A DNA stretch of 64,000 nucleotides from Lachnospiraceae bacterium. Lineage in GTDB: Bacteria > Bacillota > Clostridia > Lachnospirales > Lachnospiraceae. The DNA lies in contig JAAWNY010000007.1 in assembly GCA_022799175.1 (NCBI GenBank), positions 1 through 64,000 of the forward strand, given 5' to 3'. Below are positions 11,753 to 19,426 of this stretch, piece by piece. The first letter of the stretch is position 1. Each line of letters starts with the position of its first letter. Below the pieces are notes generated by a model that saw only the letters and a list, made by a program, of their open reading frames with translations, did no database searches and was not told the origin of the DNA. A program made the translations under genes and the position numbers.

Positions 11753-13042
11753 ATGATAGTTTATCTGATCGCTTATATAGGCAGTTATTTTTTAGCACAG
11801 GGAGAGTATTATTATCTATCAGGACTTTTGCTTCTTTTGGCTGCTTTATGGTTATATCTGAAGGATTATCGGCGTTTTAAAAATTTGATTCATCTTCGGG
11901 GATTGTTTTCCTTGTTCTGGGTAGGCGGACAGGGGTTAGCATGTCTGAAGTTGAGCCGTCTGCAGCAGGACTGGATGTTGATGACATGGATTTGTATGGC
12001 ATTGGCATTTATGGGGTTCTGGATCGTTTTTGAGATTTTGAGCCGGCTGTATGGTACGGGATATGATAGCCATAGTCGTTGGCGGAGCTTTGCTGGCAAT
12101 CCCAAACCGGTGTTTCAGATGGTATGTATATTGACTGCAGTCTCTTTGCTGGCCTTTCTGACAGAAGCGGTGGTGTTGGGATATATACCGTTGTTTGTAC
12201 GGGGAGTGCCCCATGCCTATTCAGAGTTTCATCTGACTGGCATTCACTATATTACGGTCTCCTGCGTTTTGGTACCCTCTCTGGCAGTGTTGTATTTTCA
12301 TATGGAGCGGGGAAGAGGAAGCGAGAGGAGAATGCTGGTGGCGGCCATTATGACAGGGATCTCTCTGATTCTTCCCATTCTGTGTGTATCACGTTTTCAA
12401 TTTGTATTTGCGGTAATATTGGCTGGTTTTACTTATATTTCTCTGCAGAAACGTTTTCAGCCTCTGTATCTGTTGGGACTATTGGTAGTGATTTTGCCAG
12501 TATATCTGATTTTGACAGTGGCTAGAAGTCATGATGTGGAATATTTGAATGGAATCTTTGAAATGAAATATACAGGAATGCCGATTTTTATTACCCAGCC
12601 TTATATGTATATTGCCAATAATTATGATAATTTCAATTGCTTGGTAGAAGCACTTCCGCGTCATACCTTTGGATTGCGGGGATTATACCCTCTATGGGCA
12701 CTGACGGGTTTAAAATTTGTTTTTCCACAATTGATCAATTTTCCAATTTACGTGGACAAGAAAGAATTGACTACTTTGACCTTGTTTTATGATGCTTATT
12801 ATGATTTTGGTTGGTTGGGAGTGTTGGTGTTTTCCTGTGTGCTTGGGTTGGTAGCTTATCTGTTAGTGCTCAAGTTGCGGGAGATGCGTAATCCGATGGG
12901 ATATCTTCTCTATGCTCAGATGGGCGCTTATCTGATACTCTCCTTTTTCACCACTTGGTTCAGCAATCCTACCACCTGGTTTTATCTGATTCTTACTGGC
13001 TTGATGGCAGTATACTATTATTTTAATGAGCATCGTCGATGA
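11753..13042 (+). CDS. O-antigen polymerase-like membrane protein
   Basis: A 429-residue polytopic membrane protein with about ten hydrophobic segments. The general layout (paired N-terminal helices, a long extracytoplasmic loop around residues 280-345, then C-terminal helices with FYDAYYDFGWLGVLVFS) fits the oligosaccharide repeat-unit polymerase (Wzy-like, OAP) superfamily, which joins undecaprenyl-linked repeat units outside the membrane. Primary sequence conservation in this family is low, so the call is by topology and the short conserved region near the C-terminus. The start is uncertain: an ATG four codons earlier lies immediately after AGGATAGG. No glycosyltransferases are nearby, which is unusual for a polymerase. 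Confidence 0.65.
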   Translation: MIVYLIAYIGSYFLAQGEYYYLSGLLLLLAALWLYLKDYRRFKNLIHLRGLFSLFWVGGQGLACLKLSRLQQDWMLMTWICMALAFMGFWIVFEILSRLYGTGYDSHSRWRSFAGNPKPVFQMVCILTAVSLLAFLTEAVVLGYIPLFVRGVPHAYSEFHLTGIHYITVSCVLVPSLAVLYFHMERGRGSERRMLVAAIMTGISLILPILCVSRFQFVFAVILAGFTYISLQKRFQPLYLLGLLVVILPVYLILTVARSHDVEYLNGIFEMKYTGMPIFITQPYMYIANNYDNFNCLVEALPRHTFGLRGLYPLWALTGLKFVFPQLINFPIYVDKKELTTLTLFYDAYYDFGWLGVLVFSCVLGLVAYLLVLKLREMRNPMGYLLYAQMGAYLILSFFTTWFSNPTTWFYLILTGLMAVYYYFNEHRR

Positions 13043-13079
13043 CAGAAAGTGTTTTGATTGAAAAATGGAGGAGATTGAT

Positions 13080-14282
13080 ATGATTTCAACAAAAATGAAA
13101 CCATTGGTGGAAAATAATTCTGTGATTCGAGAGATGTTTGAAGAAGGAAAGCGTCTTGCTGCTATTTACGGATCCGAGAATGTTTATGATTTTAGTCTGG
13201 GAAATCCCAATGTTCCGGCGCCAGAAGCGGTAAAAGAGTCGATTTTGGAGATTTTGGAGAAAGAAGAGTCTACCTTTGTTCACGGTTATATGAGTAATGC
13301 TGGTTATGAGGATGTAAGAGAGACAATTGCGGATTCTCTGAATGTACGCTTTGGCACATCTTTTGGAGTCAATAATATTCTGATGACAGTGGGAGCGGCC
13401 AGTGGATTGAATGTTATTTTAAAAACAATTCTGGAACCAGAAGACGAAGTAATTACATTTGCACCTTATTTTGTGGAGTATGGAAATTATGTGCATAATT
13501 ATGATGGAAAATTGGTGGTGATCCCGCCGAATACCGTAGATTTTCAGCCGAATCTTGAAGAATTGGCAAAGAAAATTACGGCCAAAACCAAGGCAGTGTT
13601 GATCAACACACCGAACAATCCTACCGGAGTTGTCTACTCAGGGGAAACGTTGAAACAAATGGCAGAAATTCTCCGGCAGAAGGAGAAGGAATTCCAGCGA
13701 GATATTGTACTGATTTCTGATGAGCCATATCGGGAGCTGGCCTATGACGGAGTGGAGGTTCCTTATGTGACCCAATATTATGAAAATACAGTGATTTGTT
13801 ATTCCTATAGTAAGTCTCTATCGCTTCCAGGAGAACGGATTGGATATCTAGTGATTCCGGATGAATGTAAGGACAGTAAAGAAGTATTTACGGCAGCGAC
13901 CATTGCCAACCGGGTTTTGGGCAGTGTGAATGCTCCTTCCTTGATGCAAAGAGTGATTAAACGTTGCATCGAAAAAGGAGCTACGGTGAATCTGGCAGCT
14001 TATGATCGCAATCGTAATTTATTATATGAAGGATTAAAGGCTTGTGGATTTTTTTGCGTTCGTCCGGAGGGAGCCTTTTATCTTTTTATGAAGTCGCCGA
14101 TTGCTGATGAAAAAGAATTTTGTAATCAAGCAGCAAAACATCGGCTATTGTTGGTATCGGGAAGCTCTTTTGCCTGTCCGGGATATGTTCGCATTGCTTA
14201 TTGTGTATCTTATGAGCAGATAGAACGGTCAATGACAGCATTTCAGAGTCTGGCAAAAGAATATGGACTGATGGGAGGATAA
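13080..14282 (+). CDS. Class I/II pyridoxal phosphate-dependent aminotransferase
   Basis: A 400-residue fold-type I aminotransferase. The start is the ATG after GGAGGAG. PLP-binding features are visible: NTPNNPTG near residue 179, ISDEPYRELAYDG with the cofactor Asp, and the Schiff-base lysine Lys245 in YSYSKSLSLPGERIGY. The family includes aspartate and aromatic aminotransferases, and the exact amino donor cannot be read from the sequence. It ends 3 bp before the next aminotransferase gene, so the two form an operon. Confidence 0.9.
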   Translation: MISTKMKPLVENNSVIREMFEEGKRLAAIYGSENVYDFSLGNPNVPAPEAVKESILEILEKEESTFVHGYMSNAGYEDVRETIADSLNVRFGTSFGVNNILMTVGAASGLNVILKTILEPEDEVITFAPYFVEYGNYVHNYDGKLVVIPPNTVDFQPNLEELAKKITAKTKAVLINTPNNPTGVVYSGETLKQMAEILRQKEKEFQRDIVLISDEPYRELAYDGVEVPYVTQYYENTVICYSYSKSLSLPGERIGYLVIPDECKDSKEVFTAATIANRVLGSVNAPSLMQRVIKRCIEKGATVNLAAYDRNRNLLYEGLKACGFFCVRPEGAFYLFMKSPIADEKEFCNQAAKHRLLLVSGSSFACPGYVRIAYCVSYEQIERSMTAFQSLAKEYGLMGG

Positions 14283-14285
14283 GAC

Positions 14286-15353
14286 ATGAAAGCATGGGAG
14301 GCAAATATCAGGCGGGTAGTTCCCTATGTGCCCGGAGATCAGCCAAAGGGAGAACGATTGATTAAATTAAATACAAATGAGAATCCGTATCCTCCGGCGC
14401 CGGGAGTGAGGCGGGTATTGCAGGAGATGGATTATGATAGACTGAGGAAGTATCCAGATCCGGCGGCTTTAGTATTGACCGATTGCCTGGCAGATTATTA
14501 TGGAGTAGGACGGGATCAGGTGTTTGTGGGGGTTGGTTCGGATGATGTGTTGGCAATGGCATTTTTGACTTTCTTTAATTCGGATAAACCGGTTCTGTTT
14601 CCAGATGTCAGTTATTCTTTCTATAAAGTATGGGCAGATTTGTTTGATATCCCTTATGAGACATTGGCTTTGGACGAGAATTTTTGTATTCGCCCTCAGG
14701 ACTATTTAAAGGAGAATGGAGGGGTGATTTTCCCCAATCCCAATGCACCTACTGGGCTTTTACTTTCGCTTGGGCAAGTGGAAGAAATTCTTCGTTATAA
14801 TTCGGACGTAATTGTCATTGTAGATGAAGCATATATTGATTTTGGTGGAATATCGGCATTATCCCTTTTAGAACAGTATGAGAATTTGCTGGTGGTACAG
14901 ACTTTCAGTAAAGCCCGTTCCCTGGCTGGTTTACGGATTGGTTTTGGAATTGGCAGTCCTACATTGATTCAGGCATTAAATGATGTAAAATATTCCTATA
15001 ATTCGTACACCATGAATATGCCTTCTTTGGTTTTGGGGGTGGAGGCGGTAAGAGATGAGGAATATTTTCAAAATACTTTGAAAAAAATCATTGCGACCAG
15101 AGAGAAGGCAAAGGTGCGTCTGCGTAAATTGGGATTTTCTTATCCGGATTCTATGTCCAATTTTATTTTTGCTGCACATAGGCAGGTGCCAGCAAAGGAA
15201 TTATTTGAGGCATTGCGTAAAAGGCAGATCTATGTTCGCTATTTTGACCAGCCACGGCTGGATAATTACTTGCGTATTTCGATAGGTACAGAAGAAGAGA
15301 TGGAGGAATTATTTGCATTTTTGGAGGAATATCTTGACCGATGGAAAGCATAA
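14286..15353 (+). CDS. hisC: HisC-like (histidinol-phosphate) aminotransferase
   Basis: A 355-residue PLP enzyme of the HisC subfamily. Diagnostic pieces are LNTNENPYPP near the N-terminus, FPNPNAPTG, VDEAYIDFGG and the Schiff-base lysine Lys209 in QTFSKARSLAGLRIGFG. HisC transfers an amino group to imidazole-acetol phosphate in histidine synthesis. No other his gene is in the window; isolated hisC homologues often act on aromatic amino acids or in cobamide synthesis, so the substrate is not settled. It overlaps the following permease gene by 13 bases. Confidence 0.85.
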   Translation: MKAWEANIRRVVPYVPGDQPKGERLIKLNTNENPYPPAPGVRRVLQEMDYDRLRKYPDPAALVLTDCLADYYGVGRDQVFVGVGSDDVLAMAFLTFFNSDKPVLFPDVSYSFYKVWADLFDIPYETLALDENFCIRPQDYLKENGGVIFPNPNAPTGLLLSLGQVEEILRYNSDVIVIVDEAYIDFGGISALSLLEQYENLLVVQTFSKARSLAGLRIGFGIGSPTLIQALNDVKYSYNSYTMNMPSLVLGVEAVRDEEYFQNTLKKIIATREKAKVRLRKLGFSYPDSMSNFIFAAHRQVPAKELFEALRKRQIYVRYFDQPRLDNYLRISIGTEEEMEELFAFLEEYLDRWKA

Positions 15354-16465
15354 AAAAATATGCGAGAATTCTTTTGAATATTCTACTCCCCTTGGCAGGG
15401 ATATTGCTGGTGTGCGGAGTGGTTCCGAAAGTGCTGGGATATTTTATGCCTTTTGTTGTGGGATGGCTGATTGCAATGTTGGCCAATCCACTGGTGCGTT
15501 TTTTAGAGAGAAGGGTAAAGCTGGTCCGGAAGCATGGTTCCGTATTGATTGTGGTGATGGCGCTGGCGTTGGTGATGGGGTTGGGATATTTTTTGGTGTC
15601 TCGTCTTCTGAGTCAGGCTTTTGGCCTGGTAAAGGATCTCCCGGAAATGTATACCACAGTTTCTACGGTACTTGAGGAGTTTTTTCAGCGTTTTGATGAG
15701 ATTTATCGCTTTTTGCCTTCTCATGTGACACAGGCATGGAGAGATTTTTCCGGTAATGTAGGGCAGATGATCGGCCTGCTTTTGCAAAAAATGGCGTCTC
15801 CTACTGTGGAGGTGGCAGGGAATGTAGCTATGAAGATTCCGAATGCCATGGTCAATGTGGTGGTAACCATACTTTCTTCTTATTTTTTTCTGGCAGAGCG
15901 AGAAAAGATTCTGGAATTTTGGCGAAGGTATCTGCCAAAAGGAGGGAGTCGTTATTATCAGAAACTGCAAAGAGATCTGCGACAGCTGATAAGTGGATAC
16001 TTTTTAGCGCAATTTAAAATTATGTTTATGGTAGCGCTGATTCTTCTGGCAGGTTTTTTTGTATTGGGGATCCGGTATGGGCTTTTGTTGGCGTTATTAA
16101 TAGCAATACTGGATTTTTTGCCGTTTTTTGGTACAGGGACCGTGTTGCTGCCTTGGGCAGTGGTGAAGCTTTTGTCGGGGGAATATATGTTGGCGACAGG
16201 ATTGGCGTTACTATATGTGGTCAGTCAGGTGGCCAGACAGATGCTGCAGCCAAAGCTTGTGGGAGATTCCATGGGGCTGCCACCATTATGGACATTATTT
16301 TTTCTGTATCTGGGATTTAAGGTACGGGGGATCTCGGGAATGATTTTGGCGGTTCCTCTGGGGATTTTGGGAATGCGTCTGTATGAATATGGAATGTTTG
16401 ATTCTTTGATTGAGAACGTGCGACTTTTAATAGAAGAGATCGGAAAGCTACGCAAAGGAGAATGA
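15341..16465 (+). CDS. AI-2E/YtvI-family membrane protein
   Basis: A 374-residue integral membrane protein of the AI-2E transporter (DUF20) superfamily, closest in layout to the sporulation protein YtvI. It has an N-terminal pair of hydrophobic helices, a long amphipathic extracytoplasmic region (about residues 85-150), and C-terminal helices with the family motif DFLPFFGTGTVLLPWA and the terminal LVGDSMGLPPLWTLFFLYLG-type segment. Members export small molecules or act in the developing spore, but YtvI itself has no defined substrate. It overlaps the hisC-like gene, so the two are translationally coupled. Confidence 0.85.
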   Translation: MESIKKYARILLNILLPLAGILLVCGVVPKVLGYFMPFVVGWLIAMLANPLVRFLERRVKLVRKHGSVLIVVMALALVMGLGYFLVSRLLSQAFGLVKDLPEMYTTVSTVLEEFFQRFDEIYRFLPSHVTQAWRDFSGNVGQMIGLLLQKMASPTVEVAGNVAMKIPNAMVNVVVTILSSYFFLAEREKILEFWRRYLPKGGSRYYQKLQRDLRQLISGYFLAQFKIMFMVALILLAGFFVLGIRYGLLLALLIAILDFLPFFGTGTVLLPWAVVKLLSGEYMLATGLALLYVVSQVARQMLQPKLVGDSMGLPPLWTLFFLYLGFKVRGISGMILAVPLGILGMRLYEYGMFDSLIENVRLLIEEIGKLRKGE

Positions 16466-16537
16466 GAAATCAGAAGCTTATCTGGAGTCGAAAAGATAAG
16501 AAGACGAGCGGACAAAAGAAAAGGGGCAAGAGAAAAA

Positions 16538-17188
16538 ATGACAAAGAAACAACGAGCTCTGGAGATTATTGAGAGACTAAAGAAAGAATATCCGGATGCC
16601 GGCTGTACCCTGGATTATGATCAGGCATGGAAATTGCTAGTGAGTGTACGTTTGGCGGCGCAATGTACCGATGCGAGAGTTAATGTGGTAGTGGAAGGGT
16701 TATATAAGAAATACCCGGATGTGGATGCTTTGGCAGAGGCGTCTGTGGAGGAGATTGAGGAGATTGTCCGCCCCTGTGGTCTGGGACATAGCAAAGCAAG
16801 GGATATCAGTGCCTGTATGAAAATGTTGCGGGATGAGTATGGAGGAAAGATTCCGGAGGATTTTGACGCGATTTTGAAGCTTCCAGGAGTAGGGAGAAAG
16901 AGTGCCAACTTAATTATGGGAGACGTATTTGGAAAGCCGGCGATTGTAACCGATACACATTGTATCCGTCTGGTAAACCGGATGGGACTGGTGGACGGAA
17001 TTAAGGAACCAAAAAAGGTGGAGATGGCTTTGTGGAAATTGATACCGCCAGAAGAGGGAAGTGATTTTTGTCACCGACTGGTGTATCATGGACGGGAAAT
17101 CTGTACGGCTAGAACAAAACCTTATTGTGAGCGTTGTTGTCTGGCAGATGTATGCAAAAAGCTGGGGGTAGGAAGTGTCGCAAAATGA
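16538..17188 (+). CDS. nth: Endonuclease III
   Basis: A 216-residue DNA glycosylase/AP lyase that removes oxidised pyrimidines. The helix-hairpin-helix LPGVGRKSAN carries the catalytic Lys121, and the catalytic Asp139 is in VTDTHCIRL. Four C-terminal cysteines (189, 197, 200, 206) fit the [4Fe-4S] loop, but the first spacing is seven residues (CTARTKPYC) rather than the usual six. The final codons and the stop lie inside a partial copy of the inverted repeat seen at 31702-31797, so the last residues are repeat-derived. Confidence 0.95.
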   Translation: MTKKQRALEIIERLKKEYPDAGCTLDYDQAWKLLVSVRLAAQCTDARVNVVVEGLYKKYPDVDALAEASVEEIEEIVRPCGLGHSKARDISACMKMLRDEYGGKIPEDFDAILKLPGVGRKSANLIMGDVFGKPAIVTDTHCIRLVNRMGLVDGIKEPKKVEMALWKLIPPEEGSDFCHRLVYHGREICTARTKPYCERCCLADVCKKLGVGSVAK

Positions 17189-17209
17189 GCTGTTTGCTAT
17201 TTCTATATC
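17175..17209. repeat. Half copy of the rnpB-downstream inverted repeat
   Basis: The sequence from GTGTCGCAAAAT to TATTTCTATATC matches one arm of the palindrome at 31702-31797 over about 35 bases with several mismatches. It encodes the last codons and stop of nth and abuts a MITE-like element at 17210. The partner arm was not found nearby. Confidence 0.6.
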
Positions 17210-17414
17210 CAATGTCATTTAGATAAGTGGCGACAAGAGGTACATCAAGGAAGAGGGGAGAAGTCATTTAATGTATATTTTCGTTTCAACGCCAAATTCA
17301 GAGATTTAAGGACTTCTAAATCTCTGCAAAGTCAAACTATCACAGACGATTTCCCCTTGCTTCTCTCCCTTCTTCCTTGGCTGATTTTCTCATTTTATCA
17401 TTTAAATGGTATTG
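17210..17414. mobile_element. MITE-like element, copy B (about 205 bp)
   Basis: The left end CAATGTCATTTAGAT and the right end ATTTAAATGGTATTG are imperfect inverted repeats. TTTCTATA occurs directly before it (17200-17207) and directly after it (17415-17422), extended by TC / ATC, which fits a target duplication of about 10 bp with one later indel. The interior contains a 10-bp hairpin (17299-17308 with 17317-17326) and the CTTCCTTGG core on both arms in inverted orientation. There is no ORF of note. A further near-perfect right-type end (CTTATCGAAATGACATTG, 17474-17491) lies 77 bp downstream and may be the remnant of a second insertion. Confidence 0.75.
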
Positions 17415-17534
17415 TTTCTATAATCTTGTGTTTTATCTGGTCTCTTCCCTTTTTTGGCTGTGTTTTTTGCTTTCTTATCGAAATGACATTGACTTTGCGG
17501 CAACTTCTTTTATATCAGAGAAAGGATATAAGAA

Positions 17535-18728
17535 ATGAAATACCATGTACAGGCATGTTTTAATCAATTTATTTGCACAGGAGCAGAGTGTGAGGATACT
17601 TGCTGTAAAGGATGGTGTATCCCGATTGACAAAAAAAGCTATCAGAGATACCTGCGGGTAAAAGGAGCTTTCGGGAGACGCCTTTTTCGAGGAATTGAAC
17701 ATAAAAAACGATGCTTTCGAATGAGAGGTAGTGTATGTACTTTTTTAAATAGGGCGGGTTTTTGTGATATTTATAAAGAGCTGGGGCGAAAAGGAATGTG
17801 TAAAAGCTGCCGGGAATATCCGAGACACCGAGAGGATTATGGACAATTGCAGGAAGTGATGCTTTCCCTTTCCTGCCCGGAAGCAGCACGACTGATTTTG
17901 AGTGATGAAACGCAGGGAATGTGGAGAGAAAAAGAGCGGATGGTAATTGCAGAAGAACAGAGAGCAAAAGAAGGGGACGAGCCGGCAACGGATTTGGTGG
18001 AGGATCTGGAAGAATTGCGTCAGACGATGGTCTGCCTGATTAAGGATCGATCGATAGAATGGCGGCAGCGGCTAGCAATGATGCTGGTGCTGGCCCATGA
18101 TTTTCAGCGGCATTGGAATAAGATTCAAAAAGCAGGATATCCTTATTCTGAACAAAGAAGACGACAGTGGGCAAAAAGGCTTTCCCAGCGTTATCTTTCT
18201 CGGACAGCAGCTGGACGATTTGCCAGAAGAATAGAACAGATCCGGGCTGGTGAGAGGGAGAGAGAGATTCGTATTGCTGCTTGGATGCGTTTGATGCGGG
18301 AGATGGAACCTGTGCTGAATGACTGGAAGGAACAATGGGATCGAATATGTAGCAGCTTGTATCATCAGCGCAGCATAAAGGAGTACCAGGCGTTTTGTCA
18401 GCAGTTTGAGAGAGCATCAGCAGATCTGGAACAGGAATGGGAGAATCTGGCGATATATTTTGTTAATACGTATATGTTAGGGGCCGTTTATGACGAAGAT
18501 GTATATGGAAAGGCAAAGCTGGTAGTATTTGGGAGTTTCATAATCCGGGAATGGAGTCTGTTTCGTTATGCCATAAAAGGAAGAATTGACAGAGCAGAGC
18601 TGGTGGGAACGGCGTATCGTTACTCACGGGAGGTGGAGAATTCGGATCAAAATTTAGAATTTCTGGAAGAACAACTCAAAAAAAATCCTCTGTTTGGATT
18701 GAATGAAATGTTAAAAGTAGTCGTTTGA
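17535..18728 (+). CDS. fliB: FliB-family flagellin lysine-N-methylase
   Basis: A 397-residue protein with the Cys-rich N-terminal signature of FliB: FICTGAECEDTCCKGWCIPID, then CTFLNRAGFCDIY and CKSCREYPRH. FliB proteins methylate lysines of flagellin, and the cysteine cluster probably binds an Fe-S cluster. The start ATG is preceded only by AAAGGATATAAG. No flagellar operon is in the window, but a flagellin C-terminal remnant lies at 36050-36250. A MITE-like element occupies the upstream region and might supply or disrupt promoter sequence. The family call is firm, the activity on flagellin is inferred. Confidence 0.82.
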   Translation: MKYHVQACFNQFICTGAECEDTCCKGWCIPIDKKSYQRYLRVKGAFGRRLFRGIEHKKRCFRMRGSVCTFLNRAGFCDIYKELGRKGMCKSCREYPRHREDYGQLQEVMLSLSCPEAARLILSDETQGMWREKERMVIAEEQRAKEGDEPATDLVEDLEELRQTMVCLIKDRSIEWRQRLAMMLVLAHDFQRHWNKIQKAGYPYSEQRRRQWAKRLSQRYLSRTAAGRFARRIEQIRAGEREREIRIAAWMRLMREMEPVLNDWKEQWDRICSSLYHQRSIKEYQAFCQQFERASADLEQEWENLAIYFVNTYMLGAVYDEDVYGKAKLVVFGSFIIREWSLFRYAIKGRIDRAELVGTAYRYSREVENSDQNLEFLEEQLKKNPLFGLNEMLKVVV

Positions 18729-18752
18729 TGTTAAAGAATGTTGCATTTTTTG

Positions 18753-18781
18753 TTGTGAACAGAGATTTCCTATGATAAAAT
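18753..18781 (+). promoter_or_regulatory. Promoter of the receiver-domain gene
   Basis: TTGTGA (18753-18758), a 17-bp spacer, and TAAAAT (18776-18781), 58 bases upstream of the chosen start codon. Confidence 0.65.
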
Positions 18782-18839
18782 AAGAGACGTTGCAAAAGCA
18801 GGCAGCGATGGTGAATACAAGGACAAGGTGGAATCGGAT

Positions 18840-19217
18840 ATGAGAATCAAAGTGGTAGCAGTGGACAATGCACCGGAACTGTTAACAAAAATCGCCGGAA
18901 TTTTTCGAAATATGGAAAATGTAGAGTTGCTGGCTTGTTTTGAGGAGGCGGTGGCGGTAGTTGATTTCGTCAGAGAGAATCCGGTGGATATGGTATTTAC
19001 AGATATTGTGATGCCGGATATCAGTGGAATCAGTCTGGCATCGTCACTGCACCGTCTGACGCAGCCGCCGGCAGTGATTTTGATGTCGAGTATTCCCGGA
19101 TTTTCGCTGGAAGCATGGAAGATCCAGGCGTTTGGTTTTATCGAGAAGCCGTATACTCGCATGGATGTGGTGCGGATGGTGAAAAAATATGAGAGAGCAG
19201 CAATGTCATTTAGATAA
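18840..19217 (+). CDS. Stand-alone response regulator receiver protein, 3' end altered by a MITE
   Basis: A 125-residue CheY-like receiver domain. The phospho-acceptor is Asp55 in FTDIVMPDISG, and the conserved Lys103 is in GFIEKPYT. There is no output domain. The ATG after AAGGTGG is chosen over an upstream GTG. The last five residues (AMSFR after ERA) and the stop codon come from the inserted element at 19201-19282. Without that element and one copy of its 10-bp target duplication, the frame would continue through ERADEIVCLN and run into the fprA reading frame. No histidine kinase is adjacent. Confidence 0.85.
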   Translation: MRIKVVAVDNAPELLTKIAGIFRNMENVELLACFEEAVAVVDFVRENPVDMVFTDIVMPDISGISLASSLHRLTQPPAVILMSSIPGFSLEAWKIQAFGFIEKPYTRMDVVRMVKKYERAAMSFR

Positions 19218-19292
19218 AGAAACGAGAAAATCAGCCAAGGAAGAGGGGAGAAAAACAACGGGAAATCCTCTAAATGACATTGGAGAGAGCAG
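19191..19292. repeat. 10-bp target site duplication flanking MITE copy C
   Basis: GAGAGAGCAG occurs at 19191-19200 and 19283-19292, immediately outside the terminal inverted repeats of the 82-bp element. This perfect duplication shows that the element arrived by transposition rather than by recombination or slippage. Confidence 0.92.
19201..19282. mobile_element. 82-bp MITE-like element, copy C
   Basis: Perfect 14-bp terminal inverted repeats CAATGTCATTTAGA / TCTAAATGACATTG, flanked by a perfect 10-bp target duplication. The interior has the CCAAGGAAGAGGGGAGA core shared (in either orientation) with copies A, B and D. It is too short to encode a transposase and must have been mobilised in trans. 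It supplies the stop codon of the receiver gene and an ATG in frame with fprA. Confidence 0.92.
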
Positions 19293-19426
19293 ACGAAATT
19301 GTGTGTTTAAATAAGAACAAGTTTGTCAGGATTGCTAATAGAAAATTGTATATTCTTGTGATAAAATGGGCGGAAAATGGCATGATGATAGAGAGAAGGC
19401 CAGAGAAGATAACAGGAGGAACAAAG

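Noticed and set aside
17474-17491. CTTATCGAAATGACATTG as the right end of MITE copy B
   Set aside because: The flanks of 17414 carry the target duplication (TTTCTATA), while those of 17491 do not. It may be a remnant of another copy.
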